Below are positions 8,044 to 15,907 of a DNA stretch of 64,000 nt, piece after piece. Position numbers and translations under genes: made by a program. Positions within the stretch are counted from its first letter, which is position 1; every line of letters begins with the position of its first letter. Source of the stretch: JAPULR01 sp963665075 (lineage in GTDB: Bacteria > Chloroflexota > Dehalococcoidia > Lucifugimonadales > GCA-2712585); the NCBI GenBank assembly GCA_963665075.1, contig OY762063.1, forward strand, positions 1,860,001-1,924,000. The letters run 5' to 3'. The notes below the pieces were generated by a model. The model worked only from the letters and a program-made list of their open reading frames with translations. It searched no databases and was not told where the DNA came from.

Positions 8044-8194
8044 CCTCTCCTTCAAGGAGACCTTTGCATAACTCCCTATTCACCCAAACATTCTGTCCAA
8101 GAAGCAACGCATTTATACCAAAACAGCCCCACCCCTGGATTCCCGTTTTCACGGGAATGACGGTTATGCAAAGGTCTTCTCAAGGGAGAGGGGG
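8044..8194. mobile_element. MITE-like element 2 (151 bp)
   Basis: The left end, CCTCTCCTTCAAGGAGACC followed by TTTGCATAAC (8044-8072), is matched in inverse orientation by GTTATGCAAAGGTCTTCTC (8163-8181) and AAGGGAGAGGGG. Length and ends agree with element 1 at 7028-7177. Both also share the left flank CGCCCTCACCTTAAT. The interior differs and contains a family A palindrome. No transposase is present in the window. Confidence 0.6.
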
Positions 8195-8198
8195 CATG

Positions 8199-8263
8199 GG
8201 ATCCCGCTTTCGCGGGAGCAAGAGTGGATGCGCTCGACCCTTCGACAGGCTCAGGATGAGCGG
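8199..8263. repeat. Family A hairpin plus family B repeat
   Basis: A degenerate family A hairpin (GGATCCCGC / GCGGGAGC) is followed by a family B copy (CCCTTCGACAGGCTCAGG at about 8238). Confidence 0.7.
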
Positions 8264-8334
8264 AGGAGGGGGCGGTTGATGGTTGGGCGGGGGCAAGGTA
8301 GAGTAGGCGGGAGAAAAGTCATGGGGGTCACAGG

Positions 8335-10665
8335 ATGATAAGCAGAAGCGATTTGGAGCGGGCCATTCCAAACGTAGGCGGCACGGTGACGGTGAAGGGG
8401 TTGACGGCGCCGGTGCGAATCTATCGGGACGGCTTGGGCATTCCCCACGCGCAGGCGGCGACTACGGAGGACGCCTTCTTCGCCCAGGGATTCTTCACGG
8501 CGCAGGACAGGCTGTGGCACATGGACTACGACCGGCATCGGGCTTACGGGCGGTGGGCGGAGTTCGCGGGGCCGATCGGGTTGGACAACGACCGGTTCAT
8601 GCGGCGTCTGCGTCTGGAGGCCAGCGCGCGGGCGGACTACGCATTCGTCAATTCGGAAGCTCGAGGGATGCTGGACGCCTACGCCGCCGGAGTCAACGCC
8701 TTCATCCAGACGACGGAAACGCTTCCGATTGAGTATGGCATGCTGGAAGCGGCGCCGGAGCCGTGGCAACCGTGGGACGGGCTGGCGGTGTTCAAGGTGC
8801 GGCACGTGCTGATGGGGACGTTCGAGGGGAAGGCGTGGCGGCACAAGCTGTTGGGTCGGCTGGGGCCGGAGCGGACGGCGGCACTGCATCCGGGGTATCA
8901 GCCCGGGCATCTGCTGATACTGCCGCCGGGCGCGGAGTTCCGGGGAGAGGCGACGGGGGCGTTGGAGGAGTTGGAGCGGGGGGCGGCGCTGGCGGACCGT
9001 CTGAAGGAGTTGGAGCAGGGCAGCAACAACTGGGCGCTGTCGGGCGGGCGGACGGCGACGGGTAAGCCGGTGTTGGCGGGAGACCCCCACCGGGGTTTGG
9101 ACACGCCGAACGTCTACTATCAGAATCACGTGGCCTGCCCGGACTTCGACGCGGTGGGAGCGTCGTTTCCCGGCGTGCCGGGGTTTCCGCACTTCGGCCA
9201 CAACCGGTGGACGTGCTGGGGGGTGACGCACACGGGCGCGGACTATCAGGATTTGTACGTGGAGCGGTTCGACAGGAAGAATCCGGCGTACTACGAGTTC
9301 AAGGGGGAGTGGCGTCGGGCGGAGACGTATGGGGAGACGATAAAGGTGCGCGGGGGAGCCGACGAGGATTTGTCGATAACGGTGACGCATCACGGGCCGG
9401 TGATTTCGGGGGAGCCGTCGCAGGGGCTGGGCGTGGCGTTCCGGTACACGCAGACGGCGGAGCCGAATCGGACGGCGGAGGCGCTGTTGGATATGTTGCG
9501 CGCCGGTTCCGCAGAGGAGTTGGACGCGTCGATGGAGGAGTGGGTAGACCCCGTCAACAACTTCCTGTTCGCCGACGTGCATGGCAACTTCGGCTATCTG
9601 ACGCGGGGAAGGGTTCCCATTCGGTCGAAAGCGAACGGGTGGCTGCCGGTGCCGGGCTGGACGGGGGAGCACGAATGGGAGGGATACATTCCCTTCGATG
9701 AAATGCCGCGCAGCCACAACCCGAAGGAGGGGTACGTGGTGACCGCCAATCAGAGGGTGGTGGGCGACGATTATCCTTATTACATCGCGTTGGACCACTC
9801 GCCGGAGTTTCGGGCCAAGCGGATTGCGCTGCGGCTGCAAGACTTGTACGGGGCGACGGTGGAGGACGTGGCGGCGATTCACGCCGAGCGGACGTCGATA
9901 CCGGCGCAGAAGTATCTGCCGAGGCTGGCGGCGGTGGATGTCTACGGTCTCAAGCCCTTAGTGAAGGAAGCTCTGGAAGTTCTGCGTGGCTGGAATGGAG
10001 CGATGGACACGGACAACGCCGCCGCGACCATATTCAGCGCGTTCCGGCTACACTTGGACAAGCGGATACTTGAGTACGTGTTGGGGCCTTTGGCGGAGGA
10101 GGCGTTGACGGAGACGAGTCGGGGAGGGCCGGCCCACGCCGCCCGGCTGCGGGCGCATTTCGTACATCTGCTGGAGCAAGGAGACGAGTCGCTGTTGCCG
10201 CCTGACGGAGGTGGGTGGGAGTCGATGATGAAGGAGGCCCTCTTCTTGGCATCGGAAGAAATCTTCGCTCGGTTGGGACGCGACCCGTCGGAGTGGAAGT
10301 GGGGTAGGGTGCATCACACCGCGCCAACCCATCCCCTTTCGGAGGTCTTCCCTGATGCGGCGTCGCTGCTGGATCCGCCGTCGGTTCCCTTAGGCGGCGA
10401 CGGGGACACGCCGCAGGCGGCGAGCTACTCGCCGGCGCAGCCCTACGCCATCTCGTCAACGTCGGTGCTGCGGTACGTATACGACCTTTCCGATTGGGGG
10501 AACTCGCGGTGGATTGTGCCTTTGGGTTCGTCGGGGCATCCGGGGAGCGCGCACTACGCGGACCAGGCGCAAACCTGGTCGGAGGTTGAGTACGCGCCGA
10601 TGCTGTACGGGTGGTCGCGGATAGCGGAGTCGGCGGAGTCGGTGCAGACGTTGAGGACGGGGTAG
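8335..10665 (+). CDS. Penicillin acylase family protein (Ntn hydrolase, S45)
   Basis: This 776-residue protein follows the penicillin/AHL acylase layout. The alpha-chain region includes DGLGIPHAQAATTEDAFFAQGF near the N-terminus. A spacer follows, then the autoprocessing site and beta-chain nucleophile in EQGSNNWAL. Ser230 would become the N-terminal catalytic serine. Downstream, AGDPHRGLDTPNVYYQNH and GFPHFGHNRWTCWGVT are typical beta-chain motifs. Family members hydrolyse amide bonds of beta-lactams, acyl-homoserine lactones or related amides. Most are exported, but no signal peptide is visible here. Substrate unknown. Confidence 0.88.
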   Translation: MISRSDLERAIPNVGGTVTVKGLTAPVRIYRDGLGIPHAQAATTEDAFFAQGFFTAQDRLWHMDYDRHRAYGRWAEFAGPIGLDNDRFMRRLRLEASARADYAFVNSEARGMLDAYAAGVNAFIQTTETLPIEYGMLEAAPEPWQPWDGLAVFKVRHVLMGTFEGKAWRHKLLGRLGPERTAALHPGYQPGHLLILPPGAEFRGEATGALEELERGAALADRLKELEQGSNNWALSGGRTATGKPVLAGDPHRGLDTPNVYYQNHVACPDFDAVGASFPGVPGFPHFGHNRWTCWGVTHTGADYQDLYVERFDRKNPAYYEFKGEWRRAETYGETIKVRGGADEDLSITVTHHGPVISGEPSQGLGVAFRYTQTAEPNRTAEALLDMLRAGSAEELDASMEEWVDPVNNFLFADVHGNFGYLTRGRVPIRSKANGWLPVPGWTGEHEWEGYIPFDEMPRSHNPKEGYVVTANQRVVGDDYPYYIALDHSPEFRAKRIALRLQDLYGATVEDVAAIHAERTSIPAQKYLPRLAAVDVYGLKPLVKEALEVLRGWNGAMDTDNAAATIFSAFRLHLDKRILEYVLGPLAEEALTETSRGGPAHAARLRAHFVHLLEQGDESLLPPDGGGWESMMKEALFLASEEIFARLGRDPSEWKWGRVHHTAPTHPLSEVFPDAASLLDPPSVPLGGDGDTPQAASYSPAQPYAISSTSVLRYVYDLSDWGNSRWIVPLGSSGHPGSAHYADQAQTWSEVEYAPMLYGWSRIAESAESVQTLRTG

Positions 10666-10682
10666 GTAGATGGGAGGGGACT

Positions 10683-10709
10683 GGATTCCGGCTTGCGCCG
10701 GAATGACGG
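10683..10709. repeat. Dispersed repeat family A
   Basis: A palindrome with arms GATTCCGGC and GCCGGAATG between the acylase and the LLM oxidoreductase genes. Confidence 0.8.
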
Positions 10710-10750
10710 GTGGGGTTGAGGGGGAAGGCAGAAGATAGGAGGAAGGAAGA

Positions 10751-11596
10751 ATGAGGATAGGAATAACGGTGCCGTTGCCCGCCTACTGGGTGGATGTGGC
10801 GCCCATAGCGGAGAAGGCGGAGGCCTTGGGGTTTGAATCGTTGTGGTGCGCGGAGCATCCCATCGTGCCGGTGCACAGCGAAAGCCGGTTTCCCGGCTCC
10901 GACGACGGGGTTATACCGGAGAGTTATTCGCACTTCGTGGATCCCTTCGTGGCGTTGGCGAGGGCGTCGGGGGTGACGGAACGGCTGTTGTTGGGCACGG
11001 GGATAACGCTGGTGCCGGAACGCAACCCGCTGCTGCTGGCGAAGGAGGTTTCGACGCTGGACCTGTTCAGCGGGGGGCGGTTCCTGTTCGGCATCGGCAC
11101 GGGCTGGCTGCGGGAGGAGACGGAGATAATGGGGGGCGACTTCGACCATCGATGGACGCAGGCAGCGGAGGCGGTGGCGGTGATGAAGAAGCTGTGGACG
11201 CAGGAAGCGGCGTCTCACGAGGGACATTACTATAGCTTTCCGGCGGTGAAGTCGTATCCCAAGCCGATGCAGAAGCCCCATCCGCCGGTGCTGCTGGGAG
11301 GCATGGCGCCCAACGTGTTGAAGCGCATCGTCCGGTATGCCGACGGTTGGCTGCCCAACCGGATTTCGCCAGAGAACCTGCGGGAGAAGCGGGCGGAGTT
11401 AGACCGTCGGGCGGAGGCTGCGGGGAGGGACCCGGCGTCGTTGACGATTTCGGTGCATGGGCAGCCGGACGACCGGGAACTGCTGAAGGCGTACTTCGAC
11501 GCGGGGGCGCATCGGGTGATTATTCGGACGCAGCCGACGAAGAGCGAGTCGGAGATGATGGCGCAGCTGGAGGAGATAGCGGGAAGGGCGCTGTAG
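10751..11596 (+). CDS. LLM-class F420-dependent oxidoreductase
   Basis: This 281-residue (beta/alpha)8 flavin-dependent monooxygenase-like protein has GLESLWCAEH-type N-terminal residues (here GFESLWCAEHPIVPV). Conserved LLLGTGITLVPERNPLLLAKEVSTLD follows near 78-103, then SGGRFLFGIGTGWLREE. The pattern matches the F420-associated luciferase-like subfamily common in Actinobacteria and Chloroflexota. GGAGGAAGGAAGA precedes the ATG. Whether it uses F420 or FMN, and its substrate, cannot be read from the sequence. Confidence 0.85.
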   Translation: MRIGITVPLPAYWVDVAPIAEKAEALGFESLWCAEHPIVPVHSESRFPGSDDGVIPESYSHFVDPFVALARASGVTERLLLGTGITLVPERNPLLLAKEVSTLDLFSGGRFLFGIGTGWLREETEIMGGDFDHRWTQAAEAVAVMKKLWTQEAASHEGHYYSFPAVKSYPKPMQKPHPPVLLGGMAPNVLKRIVRYADGWLPNRISPENLREKRAELDRRAEAAGRDPASLTISVHGQPDDRELLKAYFDAGAHRVIIRTQPTKSESEMMAQLEEIAGRAL

Positions 11597-11618
11597 TTGA
11601 GGTTTGGACGAAGGGATA

Positions 11619-11644
11619 GATTCCCGTTTTCACGGGAATGACGG
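11619..11644. repeat. Family A palindrome between convergent genes
   Basis: Arms GATTCCCGT and ACGGGAATG lie exactly between the ends of two convergent genes (stops at 11596 and 11650). Here the palindrome could serve as a shared terminator hairpin. Confidence 0.7.
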
Positions 11645-11649
11645 GGGGG

Positions 11650-12411
11650 TTAGAGGGCGGCGGCTATTTCCCGTCCGAGGATGCCGAAGCTGGCGGCGAG
11701 CAGAACGGCCACTACGAGCTTTCGGAATAGGGTTTCGTTGATTCGTCCGGCCAGTCTGGAGGCGATGAAGCTGCCTAATAGCAGGGCGGGCACGAATAGC
11801 AACGCGCTGAAGAACTCCTGCTGACCCAGCCTTCCGCTCCAGACGTGGGCGGCGATGATGGCGAGGCCGGTCACTAGGAAGAACGAGGAAAGCATGGCCC
11901 GCATCTGGTCGCGCAGCCATCGCTGATTCAGGGCAAACAGGGCAGGGATGGGGCCGCCAAGGGCGAGGCCGGCGTTGATGAAGGTGAAGACGAATCCGAC
12001 TACGCCGCCGGCCAAACCTTCTCGCTCAAAGTGGGGGAAGCGGTTGAAGGCGGCAAGGAGGGCGGTGACGATGACGACGGAGGTCAGTATCAGGCTCAGG
12101 GCTTCCTTCGGCAGGGATTGGAGGACGAGGAGTCCCGGATAGATGCCCAGCGCGCCGCCCAACAGCATGGCCGCCAGCGTGCGTGGGATGACGTGTTTCC
12201 GCACCTGGGGCAGCACGGTGGCGAACAGGACGGCGGTGAGGACGATGTTCATCTCGATGACCAGGTCGGCGTCGAGGAAGATGAGGAAGAAGGGGGTGAC
12301 GGACATGGCGAAGCCGAAGGCGACGATGCCGGCGGCGGCGCTGACGGCGACCACCAGCAGTTGGAGGAGGAGGATTTCGGTCGGGCCTAGTTGGGAGAGC
12401 GGGAATTCCAT
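11650..12411 (-). CDS. TauE/SafE family membrane permease
   Basis: This 253-residue, very hydrophobic protein has about seven or eight membrane segments. The first half carries the duplicated TauE/SafE-type glycine-rich motif AAAGIVAFGFAMSVTPFFL (about 25-45). The second half has GGVVGFVFTFINAGLALGGPIPALF (about 136-160). The family exports organosulfur or sulfite-type anions, but substrate predictions from sequence are poor. No neighbour suggests a specific sulfur pathway. Confidence 0.82.
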   Translation of the reverse strand: MEFPLSQLGPTEILLLQLLVVAVSAAAGIVAFGFAMSVTPFFLIFLDADLVIEMNIVLTAVLFATVLPQVRKHVIPRTLAAMLLGGALGIYPGLLVLQSLPKEALSLILTSVVIVTALLAAFNRFPHFEREGLAGGVVGFVFTFINAGLALGGPIPALFALNQRWLRDQMRAMLSSFFLVTGLAIIAAHVWSGRLGQQEFFSALLFVPALLLGSFIASRLAGRINETLFRKLVVAVLLAASFGILGREIAAAL

Positions 12412-12483
12412 GTCTGCGCGGCAAGAGTAGCAGGGTTGGCGCGGCAGGGGTAGAGGGCGTGTTGGGAACTGCTGCCGATAAAG

Positions 12484-12912
12484 TCACCGAGCAAAGTCTA
12501 TAATTTCCCGCGATGGCGCTCGGAAGGAGAATACGGTCCTTTGGTTGAAATTGGTGACTGCAAAATCGCCTTGGGAGATTATATCCATTCCAATCAGCAC
12601 GTCACCGCCCGTGAATCCACCTAGTGTGACTCTGATGGATGAAAACACAACCTCATTGGGCAGACCGATATTGACCAGAAATTCTTGGACAATCTTGCTG
12701 CTGCCATCTGCATAGTGGGCTATTCCGCGGCCCGTGGATTTGAGATTGCAGGCCATAACGACTTTGGGCGAGATGACGCTATGAGTTGCTCCGGTATCCC
12801 AAATTGCCCTGAATCCCAGCAGATCCGGCGCCGGGGTTGAGCCTTGCGGGTCCCAAGCCGCGGAAATATCGCAGAGGCTACTTAGTTCGCGCACTAAGCC
12901 CGGCGCATACAC
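12484..12912 (-). CDS. Retropepsin-like aspartic protease
   Basis: This 142-residue protein contains the retroviral-type active-site motif WDTGATHSVIS (about residues 38-48), and the downstream segment GGFTGGDVLIGMDII matches the flap and second structural glycine region of bacterial retropepsin-like domains. Such enzymes work as dimers. There is no signal peptide or membrane anchor. The start at GTG 12912 has no clear ribosome binding site, and the frame is open a little further upstream, so translation may be coupled to the gene that ends at 12942. Function of this bacterial family is not established. Confidence 0.72.
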   Translation of the reverse strand: MYAPGLVRELSSLCDISAAWDPQGSTPAPDLLGFRAIWDTGATHSVISPKVVMACNLKSTGRGIAHYADGSSKIVQEFLVNIGLPNEVVFSSIRVTLGGFTGGDVLIGMDIISQGDFAVTNFNQRTVFSFRAPSREIIDFAR

Positions 12913-12941
12913 GGTGAAGCCAAACGAAGGCTGCTGTGAAG

Positions 12942-13187
12942 CTATGGGGAGATCACCCTCGAATAAAATGTGACAGTGTATGCTTCATCGCCCTTGCTGA
13001 CTCGCTGAACCAGGAAGGTTCCAAGTTCGTAACGCTTGCCGGTCTCTTTTACGGCATCCAGTTCGCTTTCGTAGGCGCCAAGAACCTTCTCGTTCTTTAG
13101 CACAATCACTTTTCCATCGTACTGTTTGACGAACGTGTCTTGATTTTCAAGGTAGAACTTGAACTGTTTATTCAACTCATTACCCAC
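12942..13187 (-). CDS. Small DUF5678-like protein paired with the retropepsin
   Basis: This 81-residue protein starts at GTG 13187 after a strong GGAGGT site. The pattern YLENQDTFVKQYDGKVIVLKNEKVLG then GAYESELDAVKETGKRYELGTFLVQRV resembles the small DUF5678-type proteins of unknown function that often sit next to retropepsin-like genes. It is 29 bp upstream of the protease gene and probably co-transcribed. It might be a substrate, scaffold or inhibitor of the protease; this is inference from pairing. Confidence 0.65.
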   Translation of the reverse strand: MGNELNKQFKFYLENQDTFVKQYDGKVIVLKNEKVLGAYESELDAVKETGKRYELGTFLVQRVSKGDEAYTVTFYSRVISP

Positions 13188-13234
13188 GACCTACCTCCAC
13201 ACCGGCCAGTGAAGCGAAGCATAATCCAATTATG

Positions 13235-13263
13235 AGTATTCACGTGGCGTGGCAATTTGTCAA
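13235..13263 (-). promoter_or_regulatory. Predicted promoter of the DUF5678/retropepsin pair
   Basis: On the minus strand, TTGACA (13258-13263) and AATACT (13235-13240) are separated by 17 bp, about 50 bp upstream of the GTG at 13187. Confidence 0.5.
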
Positions 13264-13341
13264 TATATTTTGGACTCTTCAGTGCGCCGGATGAGAATTT
13301 GCGTTATGTTTAGTTTTGGCGCTAGTCGGATTGGGTTGGTA

Positions 13342-13370
13342 TTGCTTGACGCTACGAAATCCTCTAAAAT
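13342..13370 (+). promoter_or_regulatory. Predicted promoter of the ilvBNC T-box leader
   Basis: TTGCTT (13342-13347) and TAAAAT (13365-13370) are spaced 17 bp apart. Transcription would begin near 13377, just ahead of the T-box stem I. Confidence 0.45.
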
Positions 13371-13394
13371 TATCGCCGAAAATACAAAATAACG

Positions 13395-13620
13395 CTGTGA
13401 AGGGGACAATGCGGCTTCAACCGCTATAGAGAGCGGGGGAAGGTGGAAGCCCCGCGCAAGGAGAGCCGCCACATCGCCCTGGAGCGGCCGGCCTGAAGTA
13501 GTAGTAAGGCCGGACGGGATGCCCGTTATAGCACATGAGCGGCCCGAGGATGTCCTTGGGCAAGAAGGGTGGTACCGCGGATCCCGTCCGCCCCTTCCAC
13601 AGGGGGCGGATTATTTTTTT
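13395..13620 (+). promoter_or_regulatory. T-box riboswitch leader of ilvB (probable isoleucine specifier)
   Basis: The 14-15 nt T-box sequence AGGGTGGTACCGCGG lies at 13566-13580 and is followed by a terminator. Upstream, a compact stem I can be drawn. GCGGCT (about 13411) pairs with AGCCGC (about 13464). AGAGAGC and the GGTGGAAG apical motif lie between them. The internal loop 3' of AGCCGC contains ATC at 13473-13475, a plausible Ile specifier. T-boxes bind uncharged tRNA and switch to an antiterminator, so low charged tRNA-Ile would raise ilvBNC expression. The T-box itself is certain by motif; the specifier assignment is tentative. Confidence 0.88.
13587..13620 (+). terminator. Intrinsic terminator of the T-box leader
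   Basis: TCCGCCCC (13587-13594) pairs with GGGGCGGA (13603-13610), followed by TTATTTTTTT. It is mutually exclusive with the antiterminator formed by the T-box sequence. Confidence 0.88.
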
Positions 13621-13664
13621 GGCAAGTCGCAGTTGCGGTTCGGCAGAACCGGGAGGACCTTGAA

Positions 13665-15341
13665 ATGATGCTCACCGGCGGTCAGATAGTTTGCGAATCC
13701 CTCATCCAGGAGGGCGTAGAGGTTATCTTCGGCATTCCCGGCGGCGCTATTCTGCCTCTCTACCAGGACCTGCCGGACTACCCCCAGCTTCGGCACATCC
13801 TGATGCGCCACGAGCAGGGGGCGGCCCACGCCGCCGACGGCTACGCCCGCGCCACGGGACGGGTTGGGGTAGCGTTCGGCACGTCCGGGCCGGGCGCTAC
13901 CAACCTGGTCACGGGCATCGCCACGGCGCAGATGGACTCGGTGCCGACGGTGTTCATCACCGGCCAGGTGGCCCGCGACGCCATCGGCAAGGACGCCTTC
14001 CAGGAGACGGACGTCACCGGCATTACGCTCCCCATCACCAAGCACAACTACCTGGTGATGAACGCCTCGGAGATTGCGGAAACCATCAAGGAGGCCTTCT
14101 ACGTGGCGAACACGGGCAGGCCGGGGCCGGTGCTGGTGGACATTCCCAAGGACGTTTTCATTGAGCAGTGCGAGTTCGAGTACCCGGACGAAGTGAACCT
14201 GCCCAACTATCATCCGCCCACGGGGGCGGACCCGGAGATGGTGCGGAAGGCCGCCCGACTGATTCAGGAGGCGCAGCGGCCTCTGATTCTGGCGGGGCAT
14301 GGCGTCATCATCTCCCGCGCCTACGCCGAGTTGATGGAATTGGCGGAGAAGGGTCAAATACCGGTTATAACAACGCTTCTGGGCATTAGTTCCTTCCCGG
14401 AGACGCATCCGTTGAGCGTGGGAATGCCCGGGATGCACGGCATGGCTCACGCAAGTTTGGCCATCGAAGAGGCGGACTTGCTTATCGGCCTCGGTATGCG
14501 CTTCGACGACCGGATTACGGGGGACACCCGCTACTTCGCGCCCAAGGCGAAGGTGATTCACGTGGAGGTTGACCCTTCCGAGATTCACAAGAACGTGCGG
14601 GCCACTGCTCCCTTGGTCGGCGACCTGAAGCACGTGCTGGAGCAGCTGCTGCCGATGGTTCAGCCCAAGTCCCACGAGGAGTGGATACAGCGCATCGCCG
14701 AGTTGAAAATCGAGCATCCGCTGATGCGTCCGAAGGTGACGGGAGAATTGCGTCCGCAGCACATCCTGCAAGCCCTTTCCGACGCCACCAACGGAGAGGC
14801 TACCATTGTAACCGGCGTGGGGCAGCATCAGATGTGGGCGGCCCAGCACTACACCTTCACCAAGCAGAACAGCTGGATAACCTCCGGCGGCCTTGGGGCG
14901 ATGGGGTTCGAGGTGCCGGCGGCGTTGGGCGCGCAGGTGGGCCGGCCCGGAACGACGGTCTGGTCCGTGGCCGGGGACGGCGGCTTCCAGATGACCATGT
15001 CGGAGTTGGCTACAATGGTTGAGAACAACATTCCGGTCAAGTTCGCCATTTTCAACAACCGCTATCTGGGAATGGTGCGCCAGTGGCAGGACATCTTCTA
15101 CGATAAAAGCTACGTTTCCACCTATTACACGGGCAACCCGGACTTCGTGAAGCTGGCCCACGCTTTCGGGATTCACGGCGCGCGGGTGAAGAATCAGGAC
15201 GAGGTGGCGCCGGCCATTGAAGAAGCGATGGCCTATCCCGGCCCGGCGATAGTGGACTTCATGGTGGCGCAGGAGGAGAACGTGTACCCGATGATTCCCG
15301 CCGGCGGCACCATCGACCAGCTCATGGAAGAGCCTGCCTGA
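13665..15341 (+). CDS. ilvB: Acetolactate synthase, large (catalytic) subunit
   Basis: This 558-residue ThDP enzyme condenses two pyruvates, or pyruvate and 2-oxobutyrate, in the first common step of valine, leucine and isoleucine synthesis. The catalytic Glu lies in MRHEQGAAHAADGYARATG. The FAD/ThDP regions are normal, and the ThDP motif is GDGGFQMTMSEL followed by FNNRYLGMVRQWQ. The start at ATG 13665 (or 13668) follows GGGAGGA at 13651-13657. A longer open frame back to 13569 merely reads the T-box terminator. The stop overlaps the ilvN ATG, so the subunits are translationally coupled. Confidence 0.96.
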   Translation: MMLTGGQIVCESLIQEGVEVIFGIPGGAILPLYQDLPDYPQLRHILMRHEQGAAHAADGYARATGRVGVAFGTSGPGATNLVTGIATAQMDSVPTVFITGQVARDAIGKDAFQETDVTGITLPITKHNYLVMNASEIAETIKEAFYVANTGRPGPVLVDIPKDVFIEQCEFEYPDEVNLPNYHPPTGADPEMVRKAARLIQEAQRPLILAGHGVIISRAYAELMELAEKGQIPVITTLLGISSFPETHPLSVGMPGMHGMAHASLAIEEADLLIGLGMRFDDRITGDTRYFAPKAKVIHVEVDPSEIHKNVRATAPLVGDLKHVLEQLLPMVQPKSHEEWIQRIAELKIEHPLMRPKVTGELRPQHILQALSDATNGEATIVTGVGQHQMWAAQHYTFTKQNSWITSGGLGAMGFEVPAALGAQVGRPGTTVWSVAGDGGFQMTMSELATMVENNIPVKFAIFNNRYLGMVRQWQDIFYDKSYVSTYYTGNPDFVKLAHAFGIHGARVKNQDEVAPAIEEAMAYPGPAIVDFMVAQEENVYPMIPAGGTIDQLMEEPA

Positions 15342-15865
15342 TGAACAGGAACGAATCGACCATAGTCGCGCTGGTGCGCGACAGGCCCGGAGTCCTGAAC
15401 CGGATATCCTCCATGTTCCGCCGCCGGAACTTCAACATCGTCAGTCTGGCGGTGGGGCAGTCGGAGACGGAAGGAATGTCGCGCATGGCCTTCGTGGTCA
15501 ACGGCGACGACGCCACCGTGGAGCAGGTCATCAAGCAGCTGCGGAAGCTCATCGACGTGGCGGACGTGCATCCCATCACGGAGCGGGCGATGATTTCGCG
15601 GGAGCTGGCGTTGATTCGGGTCAACAGCAACGCCACGAACCGCGGGGAGATTCAGCAGATTGTGGACATCTACCGCGCCAATATCGTGGACGTGGCGCCG
15701 GACTCCCTCATCGTCGAGGTGACGGGGGACGAAGACACGGTGCAATCGCTGAAAGACCTTCTCTCCACCTTCGGCATCACGGAGATGATTCGCACCGGAA
15801 GGGTGGCGATGGTGCGGGGAATGGCCCGCAACCACCAGCAGCCCGCGATGCCCGGCCCCATGTAG
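15341..15865 (+). CDS. ilvN: Acetolactate synthase, small (regulatory) subunit
   Basis: This 174-residue protein has an N-terminal ACT domain (ALVRDRPGVLNRISSMFRRRNFNIVSLAVG) and the ALS small-subunit C-terminal domain. It binds valine-type effectors and activates the catalytic subunit. Its ATG overlaps the ilvB stop (TGATG), as expected for a 1:1 complex. Confidence 0.95.
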   Translation: MNRNESTIVALVRDRPGVLNRISSMFRRRNFNIVSLAVGQSETEGMSRMAFVVNGDDATVEQVIKQLRKLIDVADVHPITERAMISRELALIRVNSNATNRGEIQQIVDIYRANIVDVAPDSLIVEVTGDEDTVQSLKDLLSTFGITEMIRTGRVAMVRGMARNHQQPAMPGPM

Positions 15866-15907
15866 GCGCCCGGCAAGCCAATCAGCATATAAGGAGACAC
15901 GAATCCA

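Larger units (their letters stand above)
7960..8334. other. Intergenic region made of repeats
   Basis: This 375-bp stretch has no credible gene. It holds a family B repeat (7992-8019), MITE-like element 2 (8044-8194) with an internal family A palindrome (about 8136-8163), a degenerate family A hairpin (about 8199-8222) and another family B repeat (8235-8263). Confidence 0.75.

Noticed and set aside
7960..8055. N-terminal extension of the HAD protein
   Set aside because: It translates dispersed repeat family B (LTLSLSKG) and lacks similarity to HAD proteins.
13569..13664. N-terminal extension of IlvB
   Set aside because: The extra codons read through the T-box and terminator; ATG 13665 has the ribosome binding site and matches the family start.
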